Below, in pieces: positions 1-12,595 of a DNA stretch of 64,000 nucleotides (its first letter is position 1; each line of letters begins with the position of its first letter). The notes below the pieces were generated by a model, which did not search any database, was not told where the DNA came from, and saw only the letters and a list, made by a program, of their open reading frames with translations. The stretch covers positions 2,108,001-2,172,000 of the forward strand of contig JAAXNY010000013.1 of the NCBI GenBank assembly GCA_013420905.1. Reading direction: 5' to 3'. This DNA is from Collybia mongolica (taxonomy: Eukaryota; Basidiomycota; Agaricomycetes; Agaricales; Clitocybaceae). A program made the translations under genes and the position numbers.

Positions 1-779
1 CCACGCATGCGGAGAACGACCAACAAACGATCAGTCATCTTGAGAGTAGTTTGCAGTTCCACGAACGTCTCGCATCATCAGACAGATTTACGGCAATTGC
101 GGTTGAGCAGAGCCTACTGAAACAGATGGAGGAATTGCATACGTACGTACGCGGTTTGTCCTCCCCATTATGACCTAATGACCAGCTGTTCCGCTTCGTA
201 GAAAGGTGAATTTGACTTGGCTCCTAGCGATCAGTCAAACTAATGCTGCCCCTGCGGTCCCAGTATGAGTCGGAGAACAAGATGCTCCAAGAAGAAATCT
301 CAGCACTCAAACGCGCTAGGAGCCCGTCACCTCCAATCCCCAAGCCACTTCTGCCAGAGGGTTTGCCACCATTTGCGCAGCCTGATGCATCCGGGTCGAA
401 CACGCACCACCGGCACGCGTCAGCGGAAAGCTCCACCGCCACATACCCAATAAGCAGAAATGGGCATGCCAGCCCCTACTCTACTCCTTCCTCCCCCACT
501 GCACATTTCGAGCATCGTACATGCTCTGACGGCAGGGGGGAGATACAACGAGTACGGGAGGATACAGACTGGCTGGATATCCATTGTTCGGCCGTTGCAC
601 CTCCGAGGGACTTTCCTGTGAATGAGCCCGGCAATCTCGACCCCGACACCGATAGAAATACCATCATTTCAGGCACCACTCCGAATACGGTGGGCATACG
701 AAGTGATCCCCCCATCGAGCAGTTGGCTGGCCTTGACAATTATGAGGACTTTTCATGGATCCTTCCTTGGCTGACCTAA
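1..779 (+). CDS. RING/coiled-coil protein, tandem copy 1 (5' partial)
   Basis: The window opens inside this gene, so the RING part is missing. Exons read as 1-142, a 4-nt microexon 202-205 and 264-779; stop at 777-779. The first exon encodes a heptad-rich helix (THAENDQQ... to QMEELH) that is almost the same as that of the next gene. The last exon continues the helix (ENKMLQEEISALKRA), then becomes a Pro/Ser-rich low-complexity tail with a conserved HTCSD/EIQR.REDTDW segment. It is clearly a tandem duplicate of 1501-2932 with a diverged 3' end. By analogy with its neighbour it is probably an E3-ligase-like RING protein, but no RING is visible here. Function is inferred only. Confidence 0.7.
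202..205 (+). other. Probable 4-nt microexon (AAAG), copy 1
   Basis: The gap between the two clear exons is 121 nt, twice the usual intron length here. It contains TAG|AAAG|GTGAAT. Splicing as 143-201 (59 nt, GTACGT donor) and 206-263 (58 nt) gives two ordinary introns, keeps the frame and is matched in the tandem copy. Confidence 0.5.
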
Positions 780-1391
780 ATCAACGGATAAACATTCAAT
801 CTCTTTGTTACTAGTCTCTGGTAGACACCGGTGATGGGAACATCGCACCTAATTAATTAGACCTTCAGCTTTCTTATGGTGCTTGCAACCATTGTGACTA
901 CTGAGGTGGTATGCACAAAATGTAACGTGAGGGTGTCAATGGGCCATTTTGAGGTGGTGAAATACAATGTATGGAGGCAGTTATTCTACAGTTACGGAGG
1001 GGCAAAGTCCTGTCACAAAAATCGGGAGGACTGTGCAGGGTGGTGGTTGCATGGCTGTTATCTGGGTGGCTGAAGTCTCCAGACCGTGAGAAACCTAAAT
1101 CTCTCATACCAATGAATCTTTCCATTTCCACTCCCACTTTCCATTGCTTCGTTATTCGAGATTCTGTACTGCGGTGAAACGGGATCGGCCATAAATATGA
1201 CAAGTTTCAATACTCAATCCATTGAGCCACCATTGTCTGGTGCCTCAGGCCTCGTTGTACTGTACAGGGGTGGCGTCAGCAGGAGCACGAGGCGATCACT
1301 ACGCTGAAACCATGCCATCTTGTATTGCTATCCTTAAGTGCGCTCGTTCGCTCATCACCACGCTCGGTCCACGTGTCTAGCCATATAACCT

Positions 1392-1485
1392 GGGGGTTGG
1401 CAAGTCTGGCATGCCAACCTCTATATACGTGTGATCGATTGTCACAAAAAGTATATAGAGTCGGGTCTCGAGAGTGCCAACCCCC
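1392..1485. promoter_or_regulatory. Nested inverted repeat just upstream of a start codon
   Basis: GGGGGTTGGCA at 1392-1402 pairs with TGCCAACCCCC at 1475-1485, and inside it CTCTATATAC at 1419-1428 pairs with GTATATAGAG at 1451-1460. The structure ends 15 bp before the ATG at 1501. It could be a two-stem hairpin in the 5' leader or a paired operator; which one cannot be told from sequence. Confidence 0.45.
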
Positions 1486-1500
1486 TTTCCCCCCTCATTT

Positions 1501-2932
1501 CATGCCGCTAATCATACACCCTGAAAGTTCTTGCGATGTCTGCCTGGAGAGCCTGACTTGCGACGAGTCTAGACCTCCGTGCGCTATTCCTTGTGGCCAT
1601 GTCTTCTGTGGATCGTTCGTACCCGTACCTTTACATCTCCAAAGTGGTTGACACTTAACTTGAATCTCTTTGAAATCCCTTTAGATGTCTGCACCAAATA
1701 CATCCTCGTATCTGCCCGTTGTGCCGTGAACCGTATTTGCTCGAACCCGTTAAAAAACTCATTACCGGCGAAAGTTCAGCGGTGAACGAAGGACAGGCGG
1801 CCGATGGAAGGCCGGCAGCCAATGATCCTGATGAAGATGACAATTTGCTTCGCAGATTGGTTGTCTCGTGGGATACGCAGGAGGAGCAGCTGTTGCTTAC
1901 GGAGGTGGACACCTGGCTGCAGAGTCGGCCAGAGAGCACGGTCAGTTGTTTCATCTCGGCCCAACCTTCCTTACGTGCTAAATATCAGACAGAGCCTGCC
2001 ATTACGAGGGGCCCGGAGGGTGTTCACTTCCTACCGAGAGCTTACCACCCATGCAGAGAACGACCAACAAACGATCAGTCACCTTGAGAGTAATCTGCAA
2101 TTCCACGAACGTCTCGCATCATCAGAGCGATTTACGGCGGTTGCGGTTGAGCAGAGTCTGTTGGAACAAATGGAGGAATTGCATATGTATGTACACAGTT
2201 TCCCCGCATCATAATCTGATACTCACCTATTCCGCTTCATAGAAAGGTATATCTGACTTGACTCCTAGCGATCATTCAAACTTATGCTTCCTCTGCAATC
2301 AGCTTTCCCAGAATGAGCTGGAAAACGAGAAACTCCGAGAAGAAATTTCAGCACTCAAACGCGCTAAAAGCCCCTCACCTCTATTCCCCAAGCCGCTTCT
2401 GCCAGAGGATTTGCTACCATTTGCGCGGCCTGATACATCCGGATCGAACACGCACCACCAGTACACTTCAGCGGAAATTTCCACCATCACACACCCAACA
2501 AGCAGAAGCCCCTACTCCGTGCCTTCCCCCCCCACTGCGGATTTCGAGTTTCATACATGCTCAGATTGTAGGAGGGAGATACAACGAGCACGGGAGGACA
2601 CAGACTGGTGGGGTATTAATCGTTTGGCCGTTGCAGCTCCAGGAGACCTTCCTGCGAATGAGACGGGTGACTTCGGCGTCAATGCAAGAAACAGGACTGT
2701 GACGGTTTCAGGCGCCACTCCTAATAGGGCAAATACACGAACCGATCTCTTTGGCGGGCCGGTTCTTGGGCTGCATGAACCCCCGAGGCATGTGGGCCGC
2801 CCCCGCGACGAGCGGCCGGCCGCCCATAATTTATACCCTAACGATGATGCCGACCAGGCCTGGCGCTTAGATCCCCACACACCGACAACCGGGACACTAC
2901 GACTAATTCGAAAATTTCCAGTATTCGTTTAA
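1501..2932 (+). CDS. RING-finger/coiled-coil protein, tandem copy 2
   Basis: Exons: 1501-1614, 1685-1940, 1993-2186, microexon 2243-2246, 2312-2932. Splicing at 1614/1685 joins FCGS to CLHQIH and creates a C3HC4-type RING: CDVC near residue 11, CGHVFC, then CLH and CPLC. RING domains of this kind usually recruit E2 enzymes, so an E3 ubiquitin-ligase role is likely. After the RING comes an acidic stretch (DPDEDDN), then a coiled coil through exons 3-5, and a Pro/Ser-rich tail. The start is the first ATG in frame with the RING. The gene is a tandem duplicate of 1-779; the tails have diverged most. The substrate is unknown. Confidence 0.75.
2243..2246 (+). other. Probable 4-nt microexon (AAAG), copy 2
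   Basis: Introns 2187-2242 (56 nt, GTATGT donor, TAG acceptor) and 2247-2311 (65 nt, GTATAT donor, CAG acceptor) flank AAAG. The alternative is one 121-nt intron using the weaker donor GTACAC at 2191. Both keep the frame. The microexon reading uses better donors and is conserved in copy 1. Confidence 0.5.
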
Positions 2933-3153
2933 TTTTCAGCTTTCTCTGTACTTGTCTATTGTACATAATTAAATAAGTGGTATATATAAGTATAAATGGT
3001 ATTATAATGAATGGGATGCAAGCGTCTATGATCTATATTGTGTTGCGTGGATGGTGTGTCCGTGTCAATGTGTGCGGAGTCAAGGTGGTAAAAATACTCT
3101 AGGACGACCATGCAGATGCCAGATCCTGGAACTAAAATGTGTGAGAACTAATC

Positions 3154-5377
3154 TTAAACTTTTTCCATTTCTGCTTCTTCTTTCAGTTCTTTCGCTATTT
3201 TGAGATCCTGTGATGGGGTGAGTGGGTTTGTTCACCACAAGAAGGGATTGCACGTACGATACAGGGAGCAAAGGTACTCCGTTGACGTATCCGGGCCCCG
3301 TATACCCAGAAAAGAAAAGGACTGGGCGCAAGGAGGAGGGCAAGAAGACCCAGTAGTGTACAGGCCCAGTTGATACCAAGCTATTCGAAAATCAGTTGTA
3401 TGTATGGAAAAATAAGAAATGATTGCATACCTTTGTAAACATCTGGACTGTGAACAAGGGAAAGGCGGCGGCGACTGCGGAACGAATCATTGTGTTGGCC
3501 GCAAATGCGGATGCACTAAACATTCTAAAGAAGAAACGAACTGGTCAGAGTCGAGCGATGCTTGACAACATACACTGGAACTCACAAATAGGTGTCCACC
3601 AGATAACTCTGCAGTGAGTGAATTAGATGGTGGAAAACTATGGTAATACGAGGTACGTACCAAGAATGACATGAAGATCAAACTAATCCCTATACCAAGA
3701 ACAATGGTGCTGAGCCCAGGGACATACCAGGGGATACTGCTGTACTCCCCGGTCCATCCAAGCCAGAAAGCTCCGATGGCGAGCATGGGACTCCCAATCA
3801 TTGCACCGAAAAGCCTATGTTCTGGCGGGGGGAAACCTTTCCATTTTTTGATGAGCTGAGGATAGTGTGCGGAGGCAAAGACATTAATGAGGGAGCCGAG
3901 GGTGGTTCCAATCCCGATACCGATAAACATCAAACCATCTTGTGCGATGGTAAATCCTCGTCGGTTAATGAAGACGATAGGGAAGGCTTGGAAAACTGGA
4001 GGGGGAGAAAATGAAGATATGATCGAGTAATGTGTAGCAACATATACTCACGAGCATATAGTAAACCGTAGACGAGTGAGAGGTAGAATGTGATAAGAAC
4101 GAGGATAGGCTCCATTGCGAGCATGATGAAAGGACGGAAGAGGGTTCTGTGGATGATCCCCTTGGCAGACCAGTCCTGCTTCTCGTGTTCCGCATAGAGT
4201 TTTGCATTGGCTTCTGGTTCCATTTTCCGCATTTTCTTGACCTAAATCGACATGTAAGGCACGGCGGTAAATATTTATGAAAATACTAGCCTTCTTCAAC
4301 AGAAGAATTGGCGCGTATGTTTCCGGCATGGTGAATAGCATGACGAGCGTACAGGCGCCCGCAAAAATCATCATCACCCAGAAAACCCACCTCCAACTCA
4401 AGGAGCTCTCGACAATGCTATATATAATTTAAGGATCATGGTCTACGTAATGGACGAGGAACGCACTATCCAGCCACAATAGGCCCCAATACTGGGCCAA
4501 GAAACACACTGGCCGTAAATAGACTTGTTGCCGGACCTCGTCCTTCAGCGGGCCAAATATCAGCAATGACTCCTAAACTTCCGTGTTATATGACATCACA
4601 TGAGATATTTTAACCACATACCACCGCAATTTGTCAATGGAGCGACGGCAAAGAATCCAGATAGGAATCGAGTGATGAGGAGTGTCTCGATGTTGGGTGC
4701 GAGAGCTTGGCCAAGATGGAAAAGTGTATAGGCTACCATCGTGATACGGAATATTGGCCGCCTGCCTACGAGTTCGCTCCCAGGCCCCCAAAACAAAGGC
4801 TAGGTAGGATAAAATTATGTAAGTGGATATAAGAGGACCATTTGAGTCATAACATACCCCAAAAACGTAACCAAGCAGGAACACTGTTGTGATCAAGTAC
4901 GAGACCTCTTGGGGAATACCAAACGCTTTAATTATCTGTCCCGTCGCTGAACTTGGCGCCGACGATGCGAAGGTGCTGTGATCTGATATGAAATTGTTTT
5001 CTAATTCGAAAAAATCATGAAACTCACACATTGACGGTCATGATAATACAAACCGTCGTAATGACCCATTTTCGTCGAACTGTCCAGTTCTGGGGGTTCG
5101 TCGGGTCGTCCGGTCCGTCCCACGAGACCATATTGGTATCTGGAGGCGCCGCGGACAGAGTGGCGGAGGGGGATGTGCGTTCGTGACTGGAAACGTTGGG
5201 TTCTGGGTCGTGGATGTCGTCACCCCCATACATCTCGAAATTAGCTTCAGCTTGGTGTACTTCCTCATCTAAGGGTGTTCGAGGCGAGCTGGGTGTGGGG
5301 TCATGCGGGCCACCAAGCACCGTCATTGACGATCTCCGACTATTGCCTTCATCATTTTGGGGCGAAAGACGAGACAT
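3154..5377 (-). CDS. MFS multidrug exporter, DHA1 family
   Basis: The protein begins at MSRLSPQ (ATG at 5377) with a long Ser/Pro/acidic cytosolic tail, then WDGPDDPTNPQNW, the typical lead-in to TM1 in fungal DHA1 drug:H+ antiporters. About ten exons follow. They encode TM1-TM6 with the motif GPGSELVGRRP between TM2 and TM3, a central loop (KKMRKMEPEANAK), and TM7-TM12. The last exons give MFSASAFAANTMIRS, LGINWACTLLGLLALLLAP and YGARIR, then a charged tail ending EEAEMEKV at the TAA 3154-3156. Every splice I checked keeps the frame, so the gene looks intact. The likely role is proton-coupled efflux of drugs, polyamines or metabolites at the plasma membrane; the substrate is not predictable. 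Confidence 0.85.
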
Positions 5378-6200
5378 GATTGGTGATGGCGGGCACGCTT
5401 CGTTCCACTCCAATTCCACTCTCACCTTTTTGTACATCCTCAGTTGCAGCGCTTGTCAGCCGCTATGCGTCCGGTTACCTAGAAGCCGGATACTTTTCTT
5501 CGCCATCGACTCGACATCATAGCCGCTCCACTGCACGCGAGATCCCGAGGCCGCTCGGGTGCGGATTTGACATCAAGACTTTTACTAACCTTCCCATACG
5601 AGTCCGCACGGAGAAAGTTAGGACTATGACATATCGGCTTTCACACTCAAGCTATCTCTGCAGTACGCCACACTCACAAAGGAGGCCCTCAGAGATCACT
5701 ATTGGGCCTTTGGGAAATCGGATGAGCGTTGAACCAAAAAGAAAAAAGCTGACTAACACGTGGCGCACACCCATCAAAGGGATCTAAATATAACCGTGTT
5801 GGTAGTTACTGGCGCTTACGCGTTACGTGCTGACTTGCATGATGGTTTTATAATGAACCATGATCAGACAACGGCTTTACATACATACGTTCCTGATCTG
5901 CTTAAATGTTTCGTAACCGGGTGATTTACCACTTTGCTACTGCTCGACCTGATCAGTCATATATAAACACACTTAGGAGAACGGCCTCCGACCTACAGCC
6001 CTGATGGTATGACTCAAATTCTCACATAAGCATGTATAAATTTAGTGTAAGCTTACAACATAATAGTCGAACATGTGGGGTCCCAGCTGTGCTTGGAGGT
6101 GACAGCTACCTTTTTACCACTTTCGAGATGTGCATAGTATGATTAGTCCCGACCCTGGTGCTCAAGGACCCCTCAAACGTCAGTAATTTCGGTTGCTTCA
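5378..6200. other. Intergenic, no gene seen
   Basis: Upstream region of the MFS gene. No reading frame here has both coding character and plausible splice sites. It presumably holds the MFS promoter. Confidence 0.5.
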
Positions 6201-6604
6201 ATGCACGTTCCAAATCTCCCTCCAGCTGTCTGTGACGGGGTGCCTATCACAACATGGAATCCGGCGGCCTACAACGAGTCGTCCGACGTTCCTTTGAACG
6301 TCACTCTAATTGCCCAGCTGGCGTTTCCCAGGCTGGTTAGAATCCGCTTTTGTGAGCAGAATAACGGCCCATTGTGCCGAGGCCATTTCGGGCTCTCCTT
6401 GGAACACTGGGGGTAAAATAAGCTCAACGGAGACCTAGAATTCGAATTATCGGTAGAGTATCTGTACCCACACGAGGAGATAGATCTCGAGATTGCTACC
6501 ACCGTCGCGCCCCCGTTGCCATTGGTCTTTTTTCCCCGCTCCCACGGAAATTCCTCAATGCGCTGAACCTGAAACTGCCTCAGCTGCACATCCAGATGAG
6601 ATAG
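6201..6604 (+). CDS. Possible small two-exon protein, unknown
   Basis: Exon 6201-6412 (MHVPNLPP... to LEHWG) can be joined across a 44-nt intron (6413-6456, GTAAAA to TAG) to 6457-6604, giving about 120 residues that end LPQLHIQMR. No family is recognised. The intron is short and the donor weak. Long open frames also exist on the opposite strand (6269-6957), so strand assignment is uncertain. Confidence 0.3.
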
Positions 6605-7132
6605 CCGGTTATTTTTTGGCCCTCTAATTTTATGCTTCAGGCTCAACGTCACGGAAGCGGATACGATCCATCTACTGGGGAGTTCTGCATATAGTCTATT
6701 TTTACGCACCGGCCAAATTGATGAAGCGCATTTGTAAAAGGTTCATATAAGGCAGCTGCGATGGAACAGTCGGGGCGAGAACCCAGGTCTCCAAAGTCTG
6801 TGGTGATGTGACACTGAGGAATTGAACGATTTATAGGTCCTATAACAAGGACGAATCGTTCCCTCGTTTGGCAGTTTTGCAAAACAATTACCGCTATTTC
6901 CGAGATAGAAAATTCGAGTAATAGGCTCTGCGTTTCCAGAAATGCGAGATATTTCAAATCATCTAAGGAAAGAAGAGGAAGCTGAATATAGACCGCTCGT
7001 TTCGTTATAATATATTTGACAGATATTCCGTCCTGAAAACCTGTATCAAACGATTGACGTTTTTTCTTGTTGCATGGGCTGTGAGCCTCTCTCTAACATT
7101 TCCCAGATCACGATATTCAAAAGGGGAATATA

Positions 7133-7489
7133 CTAACATGCCTCGTACGTTGGCTGCCCCGTATCGTCGGGAGTTGTCTCGTCAAGCAAAATTAGAATGA
7201 TCATCCAATTTCTTTTTAATTTCATGCTGGAAGCGAATGAACGCCTTTGGTCCCCCTCCATATAATAGCGGCATGTTGATATCGAACAGTCCAAATAATG
7301 GATATGCGCGGTCTCCTTCTCTAGTTGTGATTCTGTCCGCTGCCCATGTTCTGTGACGATCGAGGTGAATTCTTGAATGATGTCCAAAACACGGGACATT
7401 TTGCCTGATAAGTAGAAGGACAAGTACTGCTGCTGTTGATGTGAGGGGTCGCTCTCAGTAAAAAGACTAGTCAGTGTTAGGTGGCACAC
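7133..7489 (-). CDS. Possible exon of an unknown gene
   Basis: A 118-residue frame with balanced composition (QQQQYLSFYLSGKMSRVLDI, then TESQLEKETAHIHYLDC) reads as protein-like on the minus strand. No convincing partner exons or family were found. It could be a gene remnant. Confidence 0.25.
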   Translation of the reverse strand: MCHLTLTSLFTESDPSHQQQQYLSFYLSGKMSRVLDIIQEFTSIVTEHGQRTESQLEKETAHIHYLDCSISTCRYYMEGDQRRSFASSMKLKRNWMIILILLDETTPDDTGQPTYEAC

Positions 7490-8990
7490 AGGTCTGGCCC
7501 TGGTCCGGATGTCATTCTGAGGTCAGGCAATAGTCAGGCTTGTGTTTTTACCAAGCCAAAATAAACTGCTAAGAGTTTCGAGAAACCTTTCCATGAACAA
7601 GGGTTCTTGGTTACTGGCTTACGAGGTTTTTTTTTTCTTCAAAAGTTGGTAAAACCTGCCCTGAACAGCTCCAGCTGCTGTGTCGTGGCTTCCCTTTCCT
7701 TCCTTGTGCTATGCTACTCGCTTTGCTCCTCTCTGCTGCTGCGCTACTATACCTAAGCCACACTACTCATCCTGCTCTAACAGATACAGTTATTACACCC
7801 AATCTCATTTAGGATCAGGCATTCAATGTATAATGTGAGTCTCTAGGCAACTTTATTGTTCAGACAGACACTAAGGCTTTTGTTGCAACAGCTTCATTAA
7901 GCCCTCACTGCAACCACTAATAAACTGTCCTTCAACTGTGCCATCAAAAACCCAGGGGAAACAGTAGGGAGGACAGATTTTAAGGTGTTATGGTGGTGTA
8001 GCTAGACCAACTCTTTTGTACTAGTAATAATACAATAGAATAACCACTGGCCAATATTAATTGATAGAACACTGACCCAGAATTGACTAACGGATGACTA
8101 AAATTTTAAATAATAACTGATGTGCATTGACCGACCTGTCACTGACTAGGGCTTGACTAAATGTGACCATTAAATGACTAGAGCTAGTTGGTGAAATGTC
8201 TCAAAAATGCATATTAGTCAGTCCTAAGTCCAAACCTGACTAAAAGCCGACCATTCACTGACCACAGATCGACTTCTGCTTTTTACTGAGAGTCACTTTC
8301 GGACCTGCCAGATGATCGGCTTTTACAATCCGAAATCCAAACTCCGCGGGCTGTGCCGAGGCTGAGAGCGGCGGCACATTCAATTGCTTCACAGTCATTG
8401 TTACTATCTATTAAGTTGCTCTCACCAACACATCAGCAAGTTGGTAGTGAAAGACATTCCTACCACATAAACCGCCCTTATGCTCGTAAATGATTAGCTG
8501 TAGAGCAGATGGTATCCAGGCTGCCCACCGAATACTCCCAAGAAATTCCTTCCGCCCTTGGCCCTGCTGCCGCGCCTTCCTCGATAATATACACCACATC
8601 AATTGGACCTGATGGGAGAGCCATCTATCATCTCTTCAAGTATGCAGATTTCTTGGTATAATTGGTACTTAGCTGATGTCGCAGTGGCAGAGGAGTACCT
8701 GCTCGGTCGGTTTCTATCGGATGATAAGTTTGCAGAACCTCTATTGATCACATCCATCCCTCCAGATACGAGACTCCAGGAGGCCCCGTATACGGAACTC
8801 AATGGGTGCGCGGTGAAGGCACATACACTATACCGCTTGGAGCCCAGCCCGTAAATGTTAGTGCTGAGTATGTGATATCTATGAGAGGTCGTTGAAATGA
8901 ATGGTGCGTATTCTCAATCTCTAGGATTTCACCGCCCCCTGGACCCAAGGTAACCCGGGCGCAAGTGCCCAGAACGATTGGTACGTGAGA
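7490..8990. other. Non-coding stretch with a TGACT-rich patch
   Basis: No gene is supported. Between about 8060 and 8310 the pentamer TGACT/TGACC recurs many times at irregular spacing. Nothing else stands out. Confidence 0.4.
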
Positions 8991-8996
8991 TAACAC

Positions 8997-11027
8997 TTGA
9001 GATTCTACTGCTCGATGCATTTTATTCATCGTACTACAAATAGGGCTCATGACAGAGCATGGACGGGAGCAGGAAACAGGGAAGGTGTCACACACGGACA
9101 TCAACAAGGGCCGCCTCCCCCTGGTTACCCCGCTTACCCTTTCACAAACTCACCATTCCCTACCGATCCCTATGCAGCCCCTTTAGTATACCCACCGGGC
9201 CATGTCAAAGCTGGACAGCCGATTCCCGAGTTAAGAGCTCCGTCCTCAATTCCCGGTGCTTATCCATGGATGGGATCTCCCTTTGGGGCGTACCCTCCGT
9301 ATCCAACAGCCCCAACGCCAGGTGGACAGCCAATATCGCACTCTCCGGCACCAGGATTGGGTAGCATGAGTTCTGAGATCGCGTGCTATGCCGGATACAG
9401 TCCCAGGCCTTCAGTGTACCCACCAGGCCACGTGAAGGAGGGACAGCCGATGCCTCAGTCAAGAGCTCCGTCCCCAAATCCCGGCGCATATCCATGGACG
9501 GGGTATTCCTCCGGGACGTACCCTTCGACTCCGGCAGCCGCAACGCCAGGCGGATGGCCAACTTCCCACTCGCCGGCGGCCGGAGGTAGTAGCATTGGTT
9601 ATGGGATTCCAGGATACGCAGGGCCCAGCCCTGCCCCTTTAGTGTACCCGCCAGGCCATGTGAAAGAAGGGCAACCAATCCCTTACTCCAGGCTTCCATC
9701 CCCAGTGTATAGCGAGCATCCACCGACGAGACCCCTCTCTGGATCATATTTCTCGAATACAGATTTGGGGTCCAATCAAGGCCCGCCATATCCACATTAT
9801 GCTGGATCCGGTACATCTTACCCCCCTACTCCCTACTCAGGTTATGACAACCAGCCAGGTCCCTCGAGAAGCGCTTCCGGCCATCTACCGAGCTCCTCGT
9901 ACTCAAGGGACTCCAACCACAGGTCCCGCGAAAATGACTACTCAGACCTCCATCGCCAGTTTGGGGGTTTAAACCTGCGTCCAGAGGACGTGTCGAACGC
10001 ACCTTATGGACGCCCAGACTCCAACTACTCTCGTCCACCCACCCGCGGTCCATCCAGATCTAGCCTACCTCGTTCAAATACTTCTTTCACGGGTGCCGGC
10101 AGCGCTGCGTCATTAGTGTACCCACCAGGCCACGTCAAGGAGGGACAACCTGTTCCCCGACCACGGACTCCATCTCCATTGCCCGATCTATTCGGAGAAC
10201 CTCCGTTCAGGCGGTACCCGTCAAGCCCAGCCGCCCCCGTTCATGGTGGGCCTTCTCCCAGCATGTCTGAGCCTATGACAGTCCCAAGAGAACCAGCGGC
10301 ACAACTTGTAGCCCCGGAAGGCTTTTCGCGGAGTGTTAATCACAGTTACCCATTCACTCCCTTCTATATCATGAAGGTTCAAGACATGGAGTACTTTTGG
10401 GAGAGAATTCCAAGGATGCCGGATGTCCTTGTGGACCACAACGTGCTGGATGGTGATTGGGATCGCTTGATGGAGGTTTGTGTCGTGTCAAAGTACCCCC
10501 GCGTACTAGTCTAACGTTTTGTTCGTTAGGATATGGCTCTTGCTTGGGCAGGGAAACTTCCCACAATCGGCTCTCCCCAATTGAGGAGCGAATTAATCAA
10601 GGACCTCGTTGATACGTGGAATACATTGTTTTTCTTTAAGCGCGGTGTAGAGGTTGTTCTTTACCAAGGAAAACGACGGTGTTCTGGCCCCCATGCTGGC
10701 CTTTTTGAGCGGGACCTTCCTGACCACGAGGATCCGTTGGATTACCAATCTTCTGTATCTGACGAAGATTCAGAGGAGTCTGATGACCTAGCTCACGGTT
10801 ATACAGGACGGGGAGATACACGTAGCTATTCGATTGGTCAATCTAGTCTAAGGGATGTGTTTGAAGAGGGACGCCGACGTGGACAGGCGGATAAGGCAAG
10901 AAAGCGCCGTGAACAAAAACGAAGGCGGAGGGAAAAGTACAGAGAGAAAAAATACTCGTTGTATCTCGCGTATGTGCCAATGGGAGCAGCGCCGGAGCAA
11001 GGCCATGGGACACGGGACAGGTTCTGA
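8997..11027 (+). CDS. Proline-rich repeat protein with conserved C-terminal domain, unknown
   Basis: Exon 1 runs to 10475 and exon 2 is 10530-11027, joined across a 54-nt intron (GTTTGT to TAG) as DRLME|DMALAW. The first two thirds are Pro/Gly/Tyr/Ser-rich and carry four near-identical motifs VYPPGHVK(E/A)GQP, each followed by a RAPSP-like stretch, spaced about 75-155 residues apart. The C-terminal 220 residues look globular: YPFTPFYIMKVQDMEYF, DLVDTWNTLFF, RGVEVVLYQGK. They end in an acidic patch and a very basic KARKRREQKRRRR helix. I believe related uncharacterised proteins occur in Agaricomycetes, from memory. The N-terminus is uncertain: a GTACGT...TAG intron just upstream (about 8981-9042) may mean the true start lies in an earlier exon. 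Confidence 0.7.
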
Positions 11028-12595
11028 GGGTCCACTGGAGAATATGATTCGGACTATTGAGATTCTGTCCAGGCCACCTAAAAGGTAATTGGCAGTGCGT
11101 CGGGGACACCAGACCACATCCTCAATAGTGAGCACTGATACATTAATTACTAGTACAGCATTCTTTTATTTTATTCCTGGTGAATGTATGCAGAACTGAT
11201 AAAGCTTGTAAACCCGTACTGTCGGTATCACCTATTAACCGTGGAAACGTCAGCCGCCCACAGAAAGATGAACGCGATAGATGAGCCCAAAAGCGTCGGA
11301 TAGCCGGCTCGACAACTATTCTGTAGAGCTGCACGCCGTATCCGTCCCGTCGTCACCCAAGCGCACCCCTTTGACGGCACGGGTATCTGCCGTCCCTTTT
11401 TATTTGGTTCAAGCATTTATATACCGCCGTACGTAATACAGTTGCGGTCACGGGAATTGTAATTGAACAATAGCCATCGGGGGAGAGGGATAGAAGCGCG
11501 CGCAATAGCTGCCGTCGCATAGTGGCAGGTATGCACGCTCCATTGGAACTGCAGTGGGGGTCCTGGTGTAGGCCAGTAGTCACATGCCCTTCGGACTGGG
11601 CATCAGATGTTAGGATCAGGAGGGACCACTCCCTCCCTAGGCTAGCCCAGAGACCGCCATAACTGAATCTGGAGCCTCACCCAACTTAGCCATATCATCA
11701 CTCACCAGTAGCGGCACCTCAAGTGGAGTGCAGGGACAGTTCCACACCTGGGGTATCCACTGTCTGACCCATCAATTGACAGCTATTGACAGCTCGATAT
11801 GGGTATATGGCCCACATGACTTTGAAAATGTGCCTTGTTGATGCATTTACCTCCTCAGATGACAGAAGAAAAGTTGTAGCATCAACCCCTCTACTTTGTG
11901 TGCTGGGATTGCACTCTGGATCACACCCTCTTCCCATTGGTGATAGTTACTTGAAGGGGTTATCATGGAGTAATGTATCAGGGTGGAGGGATATGAAATA
12001 CAATACTAAGGTTAATTTATGGCCTGTAAACTTTTGATGGGAATGGCATGCTTCCTGCTGAATCATAAATTCAGTGCAGAGGTATGTGTTCTGATTCACA
12101 TACCTGGTGAGATCATCAATAACAGCTGTACTCTTGCATATTACAAATATTCCACTGTCAAAAACAGTCCCATGAGGCAAGAAGTACAACTGCAACACAA
12201 TGAGAGGGCATACATCCAATACTCACAAAATTATTGTAAGATCTATTAGACATATGCCCATATTAGCCTGTCAATGGCCATATTGGCACCCATACCATTC
12301 TGTCAGGCTTGTTGCTGAAGGGTGTATGGTTGTATTTGAGTACTGATAGCAGGCATTGTGACAACAGGGTGTACAGGTGCAACAACAAGTGCCAACAACA
12401 GAGGGTGTGCCAGGTGCTGAGCATAAGTAGGAATTGGCTATGAATCTGGGTGAATTTCCTACAGTAAAGTATAGATATCCTTAAAGCTAAATATTATGTT
12501 GATAGTGATAGTAATAACAGTAGCAATGGCAAGTAGGCATAATTATTACCAGTAAATTTGAAGTGAAAAACAAATAAAACTCTGATGTAGTTATA
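11028..12595. other. Intergenic/TE-derived, no gene supported
   Basis: Short frames exist on both strands but none joins into a recognisable protein. A minus-strand frame at 11947-12219 is protein-like and may be a decayed transposon fragment. The composition becomes AT-rich toward the MITE and LTR element. Confidence 0.4.

Noticed and set aside
3487..5268. Many plus-strand frames over the MFS gene.
   Set aside because: They are shadows of well-supported minus-strand exons with membrane segments.
8060..8310. TGACT-rich patch as a regulatory array.
   Set aside because: Spacing is irregular and no adjacent gene is supported.
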